Shown: positions 1-5,651 of the stretch, one piece after another | How the letters are laid out: each line of letters opens with the position of its first letter | Numbering within the stretch: the stretch's first letter is position 1 | Origin: Treponema sp. | GTDB lineage: Bacteria > Spirochaetota > Spirochaetia > Treponematales > Breznakiellaceae | Assembly (NCBI GenBank): GCA_031266095.1 | Contig: JAISBR010000178.1 | Coordinates: 1 to 7,946 of the forward strand | Length of the DNA: 7,946 nt | Reading direction: 5' to 3' | Notes under the pieces: model-generated | What the model was told of the DNA's origin: nothing | Seen by the model: only the letters and a program-made list of their open reading frames with translations | Database searches by the model: none | Position numbers and translations under genes: made by a program

Positions 1-542
1 TCAAGTTTTGCCTTGAGTTCTACCTGGCCGATGAGTACGATGGAGAGCAGCTTTTTGAAACCGTCCTCCATTTCCCAGAAGCGTTTAAGGTACTTGAGGG
101 TTTGGATGGAAAGATCGTGGGCCTCTTCTATCATGAGAACGTGGCTGTACCCGCTCCTGCTTGAGTTGGTAAGGATACGCTCCACCTGCCGGGCCTTGGC
201 CTCCAGGGTACGCCTGGGCGTTTCGGTCGAGCAATCGGCGACAATGGCGTCACAGATCGTGCCGGTGGTAAGCCGGGTTTTATCGACACACCGGGGAGCG
301 ATGATCCGTACCTTCTCGCCGCCCGCGGTCATGCGGTCAATGGCGTAACGCCGGATAGTGGTCTTGCCGCTTCCCGATTCGCCGATCAGGGCGACCATAC
401 CGCCTACCTTGGCGGCTTGCAGAAGATACTCGGCTGTAAACCGGGTGTTGTCGGTGAGGTATACATCCTCCGGTTTTACCACATCCCCGGAAAACGGGTC
501 CTGGGTAAGTCCAAACTTCTTAAATGTTTTCATCTGTAACAT
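1..542 (-). CDS. AAA+ transposition ATPase, MuB/TniB/ExeA-like (partial, C-terminus beyond window)
   Basis: This is the ATP-dependent target-selection and transposase-activating partner (MuB/TnsC/TniB role) of the transposase encoded just upstream. The visible 180 residues hold a Walker A motif GESGSGKT (54-61), a Walker B region VLMIEEAHD (135-143) with acidic EE, and a following strand VLIGQ (169-173) that fits sensor 1. The N-terminus, with FGLTQDPFSG around residues 10-19, is typical of ExeA/AAA_22-type ATPases, the kind found in BcepMu- and B3-like phages, more than of Mu's own B. The start is taken as ATG at 542-540 because TAGGAG (555-550) lies 8 bases upstream. An in-frame ATG at 533 is the alternative. 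The transposase stop is 11 bases upstream, so the two are cotranscribed. The frame is open to the left window edge, so the C-terminal part is not seen. Confidence 0.92.
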   Translation of the reverse strand, partial: MLQMKTFKKFGLTQDPFSGDVVKPEDVYLTDNTRFTAEYLLQAAKVGGMVALIGESGSGKTTIRRYAIDRMTAGGEKVRIIAPRCVDKTRLTTGTICDAIVADCSTETPRRTLEAKARQVERILTNSSRSGYSHVLMIEEAHDLSIQTLKYLKRFWEMEDGFKKLLSIVLIGQVELKAKL

Positions 543-553
543 GATTGATACTC

Positions 554-2323
554 CTAAGCGGTTTTGCTTTTCCTGGCCGCTGCCGGGGATTCCGTAATCT
601 CTCCGGCAGAGGCCGCGCCGCCTTTGATGATCCAGCCTTCGGCAGTAAGAGGTGGTTCAATCTTCGGTTTGCGCTCCTTGATCAATTCATCAACAACCCT
701 GGCGGGTACTCCTTCGGGGTATTGTTCCCGCAGGGAGTTGATGAAACCGTCCGGCACTTCGCCGCATTCCGCCCTGATCCGCTTGGCCGCTTCCACCGCG
801 CTGATGATAATCTCGTGGATGTGTACGGTTTCCGCGACTTCAACAGGCGTTCCGGTACTTTGCCGCATAAAGGGATTTTCCGCTTTGATAAAGCTGTGGG
901 CCGGCCCCATGACGGCGGCCAGGCCCGGAGCCTCCAGTGTTTTTTCAGCGGCCTCCCTCGCCGTGTCTTTGGGCCGATTGTATTCCTGACCGTAGACCGG
1001 GCTGTCAATGTTAAACCCGGCGCTGTCGTAAACAATCGGCTCAAGTTCAAAACTTCGCTCCTCCCCTTTATCCTCATAGCTGGCGATACAAAGGAAACCC
1101 GGTTTCCCAGGCTCCGCCGTTGTCAGGAGGGGCTGTAAGCGGAGTTCCATGCCGACCAGGACGCCGGGCAGATCCCGGACGCTGTAGCGCAGTGAGCGCC
1201 CGGCCCGGGGATGGACAATACTCACCGTCAAGTCCCCCGCCGCCTTGCGGGTTTGTATGCCGTTGGCAAAGACCTGTCGGCAGGTTTCCTCGTCCGGCAG
1301 TTCCCGAAGCTGTTCCGGCTTGATGCGCTGCCAGAGGCTGGACCGGTTTAGAATGATTCCGTTTCGGTGCAGGCGTGTATCCAATCCTTTAATGAGATTG
1401 GCGTTGTACGCCGCGCACCACCGTTCCGCCGCATCGTTCAGTTCCTCAACACTGTGTACCGGCTCGAAGCGGAGGCGGCTTTCAAACTGCGTTTCAACTA
1501 TGTTGTTGCCGTTTTCCACCTGGCCTTTTGCGCGGGGGTTTCCCGGCAGATGCGGCATGGTTTTTACACCCAATGCCCTAAGCGCGTTTGTTGTTGCCCT
1601 GGCGATATTTGCCGTGCCGCAGTCCCAGATCAAAAGCTCCGGGAGGCCGTGGAATACATAGGCGTTGTATTTTTTTTGGCCCCAGGCGTACAGCAGGAAG
1701 TCATACATATTCGCGGCGGTCTCGCCTGCCGTTTCGTAGTAGCGGACGCAGATGGAGCCGGAGTAATGATCGGTCAGCACATAGCGAAGGCATTTTTTCT
1801 TGCCGCCTTCAAAAAAATTTTTGTTTTTATAATGCTCGCTGTCACTGATGATTTTTTGTCCGCCCCGCGGCGCGTAATAAAGCAGCGAAACGGAAGGATC
1901 TGTTTGATGGACCTGATTCGGGTATTCGGTTCTCATGGATTGATGCGGAGCGGGAACCTTGCTGTCGGCGGCCGCCATGTGGTTTTGCCGGAGCAGTTCC
2001 CGGAGGCGGCTGTCGCCTACCGGGACATTGAAACCCCGCGCTTCCAGAATTGACCGGGCCACGTTCACCGGGAGCGTTGCCTTGCCGTTTTTACGGATAC
2101 CCTGCCTGACCATATCGCCCGCGGCAATTAAAAGTTCCCGGTCTACCGACGTGATCCCGGCATCCTTGCGTTTCGCGCGGCCCGAGTCCCATCCGTTTTC
2201 TTCTAGAACTTTGTATGCCTTTGCCTTCGAAATCGCAAACATCCGGCACATTTCGGCAACCACCGCCTTGCACTGGCCGCCGTTTTCGGCGGCGGCCATC
2301 CGGTCAACCCAGGTTCTATACAT
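554..2323 (-). CDS. Transposable-phage transposase A (rve/DDE, Mu transposase C-terminal domain)
   Basis: This is the DDE recombinase that would cut and join phage ends for integration and replicative transposition. Starting at ATG 2323-2321 gives 589 aa, against 663 for Mu A. There is a helix-turn-helix around residues 20-45, then an RNase H-like rve core. The likely catalytic residues are D142 (HQTDPS), D234 (LIWDCG) and E270 (GQVENGN). Between D234 and E270 there are 35 residues, the IS3/IS481-type D-D-35-E spacing and shorter than in Mu A. A Mu-type C-terminal beta-barrel domain probably spans about 345-435. A basic, Ala-rich tail follows, which in Mu would contact the ATPase. The frame is open for 72 more codons upstream, but those overlap the preceding gene and look non-native. 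The chosen ATG overlaps that gene's stop by 8 bases and has GGGGAA just upstream. The ATPase gene follows directly. Confidence 0.95.
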   Translation of the reverse strand: MYRTWVDRMAAAENGGQCKAVVAEMCRMFAISKAKAYKVLEENGWDSGRAKRKDAGITSVDRELLIAAGDMVRQGIRKNGKATLPVNVARSILEARGFNVPVGDSRLRELLRQNHMAAADSKVPAPHQSMRTEYPNQVHQTDPSVSLLYYAPRGGQKIISDSEHYKNKNFFEGGKKKCLRYVLTDHYSGSICVRYYETAGETAANMYDFLLYAWGQKKYNAYVFHGLPELLIWDCGTANIARATTNALRALGVKTMPHLPGNPRAKGQVENGNNIVETQFESRLRFEPVHSVEELNDAAERWCAAYNANLIKGLDTRLHRNGIILNRSSLWQRIKPEQLRELPDEETCRQVFANGIQTRKAAGDLTVSIVHPRAGRSLRYSVRDLPGVLVGMELRLQPLLTTAEPGKPGFLCIASYEDKGEERSFELEPIVYDSAGFNIDSPVYGQEYNRPKDTAREAAEKTLEAPGLAAVMGPAHSFIKAENPFMRQSTGTPVEVAETVHIHEIIISAVEAAKRIRAECGEVPDGFINSLREQYPEGVPARVVDELIKERKPKIEPPLTAEGWIIKGGAASAGEITESPAAARKSKTA

Positions 2324-3179
2324 CCATCTTCCCCGTAATGATGTCGTTAAAGTTGTCCACGATAGGACCGGGATATTCAAAACCGTCCTGCCATTGGGTA
2401 AAAAGGCCGCGGATGGTAGCGGAATCAGGGGCGAACTCGTTGAGCCAGGCGGTGAGTTCCTGAACGCCGATATCAGGGATTTTTTCACCCTCGTCAAGAA
2501 CCGACATCGCCTCGCGGAACCCCGCGGAGATTTTTGCAAGGGCGATGTTGTAATCCTTTGTAAGGGTACGCAGCTGCCTTTCGGCTTTCTGCGCCGGCGT
2601 AAGCTGTACGGGGTCTTCGGCGCGGATTTTCAGGTCGTCAATTATCTCGTTGAGCTTCTTGACTTCCTCTGTATGTGCCGCCTTCTGGCGTTCAATTCTT
2701 TGGCGTGTCTTTTTTATTTCTTCTCCAAGCTCGGTGGTTGTCATCTTGAATACATCGTCATGGGGGATGTCGGCGAGATCACCGCCTTTGGAAAAAGCTT
2801 CAATTTCCTCTTTGGTGAAGGTAGTGAGCATACGAGCCTTTCTTGTTCCCAAATTTTGCACCGTGCAAAATTCATTCCCGAATTTTTCAACCATCAGCAT
2901 GGCCCAGTATGCGGACGAAACATTTATATTTCGTTGATGTAAACCTTCCAGAAACCGGCCATGTCCCACCGCAGCCCTATACCACAGGCAATATTTGCCC
3001 AACTCATAAAGCTCCTGCGATGTCCGTTCCGCCTTAAAAACAATACAGTCCAAAACACGATGTTCCTCGAAAGGCTGCCCATCGCCGTAAAGCTCGGTTG
3101 CCTTCTCAATTGCCTTTTGCTGTTTGTCCATCGCCACAACGGCCTGTTCGTCATTAGGCGCGATTTTACTTTTCGCCAT
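2316..3179 (-). CDS. DUF3102-like coiled-coil protein of the early operon
   Basis: This 287-aa cytoplasmic protein has no known reaction. Residues about 40-122 resemble the DUF3102 family found in phages and plasmids, with the pattern LGKYCLWYR...GHGRFLEGLHQRNINVSSAYWAMLMVEKF, then VQNLGTRKARML and FTKEEIEAF. The family is thought to be DNA-associated because of ParB/KilA-like helical features, but its role is unproven. Residues about 128-175 are charged and heptad-like and predict a coiled coil. The C-terminal third is unrecognised. The start is ATG 3179, not the upstream in-frame ATG at 3206, because AAGGAGG sits 7 bases before it. It overlaps the upstream gene's stop by 14 bases and its own stop overlaps the transposase start. 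This position directly before transposase A suggests a role in transposition or replication, which is inference. Confidence 0.8.
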   Translation of the reverse strand: MAKSKIAPNDEQAVVAMDKQQKAIEKATELYGDGQPFEEHRVLDCIVFKAERTSQELYELGKYCLWYRAAVGHGRFLEGLHQRNINVSSAYWAMLMVEKFGNEFCTVQNLGTRKARMLTTFTKEEIEAFSKGGDLADIPHDDVFKMTTTELGEEIKKTRQRIERQKAAHTEEVKKLNEIIDDLKIRAEDPVQLTPAQKAERQLRTLTKDYNIALAKISAGFREAMSVLDEGEKIPDIGVQELTAWLNEFAPDSATIRGLFTQWQDGFEYPGPIVDNFNDIITGKMDV

Positions 3180-3393
3180 TTGACACCTCCTTTTGGTATG
3201 CGGCAATCATAATGTCAACCGTTTTCCGGTCAAGTTTAAATTTTGAAAGAACCGCTTGGAACGCTTCTTCAGTTTCATTGTCCCGGACATCCTCTAGCAA
3301 TGCGGCTAATTCTTCTTGGGCAAGAAGCATTGTTTTTGCTGTCCTAAGCAATTCTTCTTCGGTTTCCTCGTAGTTGTAATATGGATTTTTCAT
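3166..3393 (-). CDS. Small acidic helical protein, 75 aa, unknown function
   Basis: The product is not recognised. It is Glu-rich at the N-terminus (NYEETEEELLRTAKTMLLAQEELAALLEDV) and appears all alpha-helical. It ends in LDRKTVDIMIAAYQKEVSNGEK, and the last third could form a small helix-turn-helix. There is no signal peptide or membrane segment. The start at ATG 3393 is supported by AGGAGG about 4 bases upstream. The preceding gene ends 8 bases before the ATG, and the following gene overlaps its 3' end by 14 bases, so it is an integral member of the early operon. Small accessory proteins of this kind are usual between regulatory and transposition genes in transposable phages. Confidence 0.8.
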   Translation of the reverse strand: MKNPYYNYEETEEELLRTAKTMLLAQEELAALLEDVRDNETEEAFQAVLSKFKLDRKTVDIMIAAYQKEVSNGEK

Positions 3394-3401
3394 TGTCCCT
3401 C

Positions 3402-3698
3402 CTATTGCATTTCCGATGCGTACTTCGCTTCTTCTTCGGTCAAGCGAAGTTTTGCGTCCTGGTACGAGCGCATGATGCGCCCGGCTATTCCCCCGAAGGC
3501 CGGCGACAGGCGCCGCCTTCCCGACTTGTTTCGTATTGTCCAGCCATATTTCTCGAAGAGCGCCATGTCACGGCAAAGATTTGCTTCGCTGGTTCCCACG
3601 AGGCCGGCCAGCTCTTTGTTTGTAAGGCCGGAAGCGTGGTTCTGTTCCAGATGCGCCACAATCATAAATATCCGCTCCTGGCTGCTAAGCTTTTCCAT
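3402..3698 (-). CDS. Winged-helix (IclR-type HTH) DNA-binding protein
   Basis: This 98-aa protein is likely a small DNA-binding regulator. Residues 3-65 read as an IclR-like winged helix: a first helix at about 5-20, the HTH in LTNKELAGLVGTSEANLCRD (25-44), then a wing IRNKSGRRRLSP (55-66). The C-terminus is helical and charged (LRLTEEEAKYASEM). The domain is the full IclR N-terminal part without the effector-binding domain, so it is a stand-alone DNA binder. GGAGG lies 9-10 bases before the ATG. The start is overlapped by the 40-aa ORF upstream (14 bases), suggesting translational coupling. It could control a middle or late promoter or assist end recognition by the transposase; both are inference. 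Confidence 0.85.
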   Translation of the reverse strand: MEKLSSQERIFMIVAHLEQNHASGLTNKELAGLVGTSEANLCRDMALFEKYGWTIRNKSGRRRLSPAFGGIAGRIMRSYQDAKLRLTEEEAKYASEMQ

Positions 3699-3807
3699 AA
3701 CGCCCTGCCTCCCTGATTTTTAAACCAAGCCTGATAAGCCAGCCCCGTCGGTTCCGCTCGCCGAAATCCTTAAGGAAAACCCCAAGTCTGAAAATGAATC
3801 CTCCCAT
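3685..3807 (-). CDS. Small basic protein, 40 aa (unrecognised)
   Basis: This short ORF fills the gap between Gam and the winged-helix gene. It starts at ATG 3807 with a well-placed AGGAGG 5 bases upstream and ends with TAG at 3687-3685. The product begins MGGFIFRLGVFLKDFGERN and is strongly basic (nine Arg, four Lys) and amphipathic. It overlaps the downstream gene by 14 bases and begins only 9 bases after the Gam stop, the same packing as its neighbours. No family is recognised. The ribosome binding site and the fit to the gap argue for a real gene; the short length argues for caution. Confidence 0.55.
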   Translation of the reverse strand: MGGFIFRLGVFLKDFGERNRRGWLIRLGLKIREAGRYGKA

Positions 3808-3816
3808 ACCGGCCTC

Positions 3817-4326
3817 CTACATCTGTTCCTTGAGCAGGTCTTTGTTGACTTCTTCCTTGTCGGCTTCGCAGAAGAAATCGTCCTTAACCTTCCGTACCGC
3901 GTCCGCCTGCGTCAGGGTGTCATCGTCCAGGGCGGCCATCGCCTCCTTGTCCGGTTCCTTCTTGACCCGGATGTATTTGTCCAGGCCGAGCTTCTCAAGC
4001 AGCCCAAGGGTCGTTTTTTTTACGCTGATCGCCGTGCTTTTGCGGTATCCGAAAACGCCGAAGGAAACCTGTACGGTTTTTTTGTCCCTGAAAAGTTCCG
4101 CCCGGTTATATTCGGCATACGCGCCGAGCAGGGCCGAGAGGTCCGCGATGCGCTTGCGGACGGGTTCGCCCGCTTTGACGGCGGCGGTTTTGATTTCCGC
4201 TATCCGCTTGTGGGCGCCGCCGTCAATGGTTTCCAGTTCCCTTTCCAGAAGCCCGATTTCCTTGAGGGTCAGATTCGCGTCCTCAAGGCTTTCAATTTTT
4301 TTTACGCTCGGTTTTAACCGTGCCAT
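3817..4326 (-). CDS. gam: Mu Gam-like host-nuclease inhibitor / DNA-end-binding protein
   Basis: Gam proteins bind double-stranded DNA ends, protect linear phage DNA from exonucleases such as RecBCD, and are relatives of Ku. The 169-aa length matches Mu Gam (174 aa). Residues about 14-75 form a long helical hairpin (heptad-rich, from LEDANLTLKEIGLLERELE to IADLSALLGAYAEYN). The family hallmark beta segment follows (KTVQVSFGVFGYRKSTAI, 83-100), then LGLLEKLGLDKYIRVKKEPDK and a charged C-terminal helix ending KDLLKEQM. The start ATG 4326 has AAGGAG about 7 bases upstream. The upstream gene stops 13 bases before it. Gam lies upstream of the transposase genes here, whereas in Mu it lies downstream of A and B. 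The family call is secure; nuclease inhibition in this host is inferred. Confidence 0.93.
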   Translation of the reverse strand: MARLKPSVKKIESLEDANLTLKEIGLLERELETIDGGAHKRIAEIKTAAVKAGEPVRKRIADLSALLGAYAEYNRAELFRDKKTVQVSFGVFGYRKSTAISVKKTTLGLLEKLGLDKYIRVKKEPDKEAMAALDDDTLTQADAVRKVKDDFFCEADKEEVNKDLLKEQM

Positions 4327-4339
4327 GGTTCTCTCCTTT

Positions 4340-4558
4340 TTAATCCGCCACTTCTTTCAGAACGGCGGCAAGCATTCCAAGAATATTTTTTCCCAGTACG
4401 TCTACCCACAGCGAACCGCAGCCGCACCTGATCTGTACGGCTTCTTTCTCCGAATCGTAGACCATCGAAATAATCGACTGGTCCTGATACCTGACGGCGT
4501 GGCAGAAATCCTGTATCGCGGCTTGTTTCAGGGTGTTCTCTGTGCCTTTGTCTATCAT
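4340..4558 (-). CDS. Conserved-looking small protein, 72 aa, unknown function
   Basis: The product is not recognised. It starts MIDKGTENTLKQAAIQDFCH and ends in a helical segment (ILGMLAAVLKEVAD). The middle has a Cys-X-Cys pair (RCGCGS, about 44-49) and a further Cys near 19, which could bind a metal but do not make a known zinc-finger spacing. It has no signal peptide or long membrane helix. Its ATG overlaps the antirepressor's stop as ATGA (4 bases), with GGCGGAG just upstream, so it is translationally coupled. Gam follows 13 bases after its stop. A larger overlapping frame at 4314-4613 has no such junction and an Arg-rich, shadow-like composition. Confidence 0.75.
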   Translation of the reverse strand: MIDKGTENTLKQAAIQDFCHAVRYQDQSIISMVYDSEKEAVQIRCGCGSLWVDVLGKNILGMLAAVLKEVAD

Positions 4559-5223
4559 TCTCCGCCCCCGTCATCGAAAAGGCTTGGCTGGTTTGCATCT
4601 TCCCGTAAGGCATTGTTGATTACCGTCAATCCCCAATACGTAATGCGGGAAATCGCCTTCTTGGTATAACCGGCCTTGTGGAGTTCGCGGATTTCCTCAT
4701 AGTCTTTCGGGGTGGCCCGTTTCTTGCTCCGTTCGCACCGGTCTAATTTGTCCCGCGTTTCCTTTTCCTCAAAGAGCCTGTCAACTTTTTCTTCCAGCGT
4801 TTCAAGGCGGGTTTCGACGGCACTGTATTTTTCGGTCTTGCGGATTTGGGGTAGGGCTTCATTGAAAACCCATGTCTTGAAACGTTCTGCCTGAGGTTTA
4901 CGAGACTGAAAAATAAGCCGATAGAGGCCCGGTTCGTTGACGAGAAGCGTTTTTTGTTTTCCCCCAAGGGTGTCTATTGAATAGACACTCTTTTCGGTTT
5001 CGGGAAAATTTATATACGTCATACCGTTTTTATCCGTCCGGGTTGTCTCTAGGGCTTGCCGGTAATTTGAGATTTCTAAAACCTCACAGACGTCCTTCCC
5101 AACCCACCAAGGAACCTGGTCTATGACCACGGTACGAACCGCATGATTCTCAAAATTGAAGGGGATTACCTGTGAGATGGGGTGTCGTTTCGACACCCCA
5201 TCTCTTACCTGCAGTTCGTTCAT
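4555..5223 (-). CDS. Bro-N (BRO family) phage antirepressor with C-terminal HTH
   Basis: This 222-aa protein is likely an antirepressor or DNA-binding regulator acting in the lysis-lysogeny switch. The Bro-N domain spans about residues 20-128, with family motifs PWWVGKDVCEVLE (38-50), DTLGGKQ (84-90) and NEPGLYRLIFQSRKPQAERF (96-115), then WVFNEALPQIRK. A coiled coil (about 133-160) and a recombinase-type HTH (about 170-206, IRELHKAGYTKKAISRITYWG) replace the usual KilA-C or ANT domain. The start ATG 5223 overlaps the upstream HTH gene's stop as ATGA. The N-terminus is odd: between MNELQ and VIPFNFEN lie 13 residues encoded by a perfect palindrome within a 7-bp direct repeat (see finding), a likely in-frame insertion. 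Confidence 0.93.
   Translation of the reverse strand: MNELQVRDGVSKRHPISQVIPFNFENHAVRTVVIDQVPWWVGKDVCEVLEISNYRQALETTRTDKNGMTYINFPETEKSVYSIDTLGGKQKTLLVNEPGLYRLIFQSRKPQAERFKTWVFNEALPQIRKTEKYSAVETRLETLEEKVDRLFEEKETRDKLDRCERSKKRATPKDYEEIRELHKAGYTKKAISRITYWGLTVINNALREDANQPSLFDDGGGE
5166..5211 (-). repeat. 31-bp perfect palindrome flanked by 7-bp direct repeats (putative miniature insertion)
   Basis: The palindrome spans 5174-5204: 14-bp arms GAGATGGGGTGTCG / CGACACCCCATCTC around a TTT centre. It is bracketed by two copies of TTACCTG (5166-5172 and 5205-5211; CAGGTAA on the coding strand). The repeat-plus-insert period is 39 bases, exactly 13 codons, so the antirepressor frame is kept. In RNA it would form a very stable hairpin about 20 bases after the antirepressor start codon. 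There is no U-run after it on the - strand, so it is not an intrinsic terminator. The layout fits an inserted palindromic element with a target duplication; an operator or an RNA control hairpin is the alternative. Confidence 0.8.
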
Positions 5224-5492
5224 TCCGCCCCTCCCTTGCCCCTGGCGGCGGCGATCATGGCCTCGAAAGAGGGGTAGCCCAAAGTCTGATAGAGGGTATC
5301 CTCGATTCGGGTGGAATGCCGGATACCTCGGATAATCTTGGTAACCGTCTCCCTCCTGATACCCAGCTGATCCGCCAGTTTCTGGTGGGTAATCCCTCTC
5401 AGACGGAGCTGATAATTAATCCATAGGCCCTCCCTGGGTTTGATACGGATTCCGATGATTTTCCGGTTGCGTCTGGGCAATTTCTGTGCCAT
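5220..5492 (-). CDS. Cro/Ner-like HTH regulator, first gene of the early operon
   Basis: This 90-aa protein is a small helix-turn-helix DNA binder. An Arg/Lys-rich N-terminal arm (MAQKLPRRNRKIIGIRIKPR) precedes a lambda-repressor-type HTH at about residues 22-60, with ITHQKLADQLGIRRETVTKIIRG (34-56) as the helix-turn-helix proper. A short C-terminal helix follows (YPSFEAMIAAAR). It lies head-to-head with the repressor gene and is the first gene after the early promoter, the place of Ner or Cro. It therefore probably binds the intergenic operators and damps the repressor promoter (inference). The start ATG 5492 has AAAGGA about 10 bases upstream, a slightly long spacing. The 3' end overlaps the antirepressor gene as ATGA. 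Confidence 0.85.
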   Translation of the reverse strand: MAQKLPRRNRKIIGIRIKPREGLWINYQLRLRGITHQKLADQLGIRRETVTKIIRGIRHSTRIEDTLYQTLGYPSFEAMIAAARGKGGAE

Positions 5493-5502
5493 ACTGTAAC
5501 CA

Positions 5503-5590
5503 TCCTTTCCCCCTTAACAGGGGCGTTTGATATAACCGGCTGCTGGATTCAGCCGGTTTTTTCAACTGGGGTAAATCCCCTTTTGTGTCG
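5503..5590 (-). promoter_or_regulatory. Leader of the early operon with three hairpins
   Basis: The transcript from the early promoter would have about a 98-base 5' leader before the HTH gene. Three stem-loops can be read in it. They are GGGG/CCCC around a 5-base loop (5568-5580), a 9-bp stem AACCGGCTG/CAGCCGGTT with a 7-base loop (5534-5558), and CCCC/GGGG with a 6-base loop (5510-5523). The last abuts the AAAGGA ribosome binding site (5508-5503). They might tune translation or stability of the first gene. No known riboswitch or attenuator is recognised. Confidence 0.45.
5534..5562 (+). terminator. Intrinsic terminator on the + strand, inside the early leader
   Basis: A 9-bp perfect stem (AACCGGCTG / CAGCCGGTT) with loop CTGGATT is followed on the + strand by six T (5557-5562, two of them in the stem). 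This is the form of a rho-independent terminator for rightward transcription. On the - strand the stem is followed by ATATC, so it would not stop the early operon. Its likely job is to stop antisense readthrough from the operon into the repressor gene. Confidence 0.6.
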
Positions 5591-5596
5591 ATATTT

Positions 5597-5624
5597 ATTA
5601 TAACCAGTTTATCGGTTATGTCAA
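5597..5624 (-). promoter_or_regulatory. Early operon promoter, perfect sigma70 consensus
   Basis: On the - strand, TTGACA (5624-5619) and TATAAT (5602-5597) are separated by 16 bases, both hexamers matching the housekeeping consensus exactly. Transcription should start near 5588-5592 and run through the HTH gene into the antirepressor, Gam and transposase genes. One operator-like palindrome fills the spacer and touches both hexamers, so the promoter should be silent when the repressor is bound. Confidence 0.85.
5600..5619. promoter_or_regulatory. Operator O1, 20-bp palindrome in the early promoter
   Basis: The site is ATAACC-N8-GGTTAT, perfect 6-bp half-sites. It covers the spacer of the early promoter and overlaps the last base of the -35 and half of the -10, as expected for a repressor that blocks polymerase. 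The HTH regulator of the operon could bind the same site. Binding is inferred from position and symmetry. Confidence 0.75.
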
Positions 5625-5640
5625 CTATTATTTTAGTTAT
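5621..5640. promoter_or_regulatory. Operator O2, 20-bp imperfect palindrome next to the repressor start
   Basis: The site reads TCAACT-N8-AGTTAT on the + strand, the same length and half-site spacing as O1 with a degenerate half-site. It begins 1 base after O1, so the centres are 21 bp (two helical turns) apart. It covers the upstream side of the early promoter and ends 11 bases before the repressor ATG, so it could serve both cooperative repression and autoregulation. Confidence 0.65.
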
Positions 5641-5643
5641 TAT
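5638..5643 (+). promoter_or_regulatory. Possible repressor promoter -10, giving a near-leaderless mRNA
   Basis: TATTAT at 5638-5643 has a weak TTATGT at 5616-5621 (16-base spacer). Transcription would start at about 5650, within a few bases of the repressor ATG at 5652. Only GGA (5645-5647) precedes that ATG as a poor SD, so a leaderless message of the lambda cI type is possible. TATTAT at 5626 is an alternative -10 without a good -35. Confidence 0.35.
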
Positions 5644-5651
5644 GGAATTTT

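Noticed and set aside
1367..2053. 228-residue + strand open frame
   Set aside because: It lies wholly inside the transposase gene on the opposite strand and shows no recognisable domain or ribosome binding site.
2324..2539. 72-codon upstream extension of the transposase frame
   Set aside because: It overlaps the DUF3102-like gene, has Ser/Pro/Arg-rich shadow-like composition, and the internal ATG at 2323 sits at a normal operon junction.
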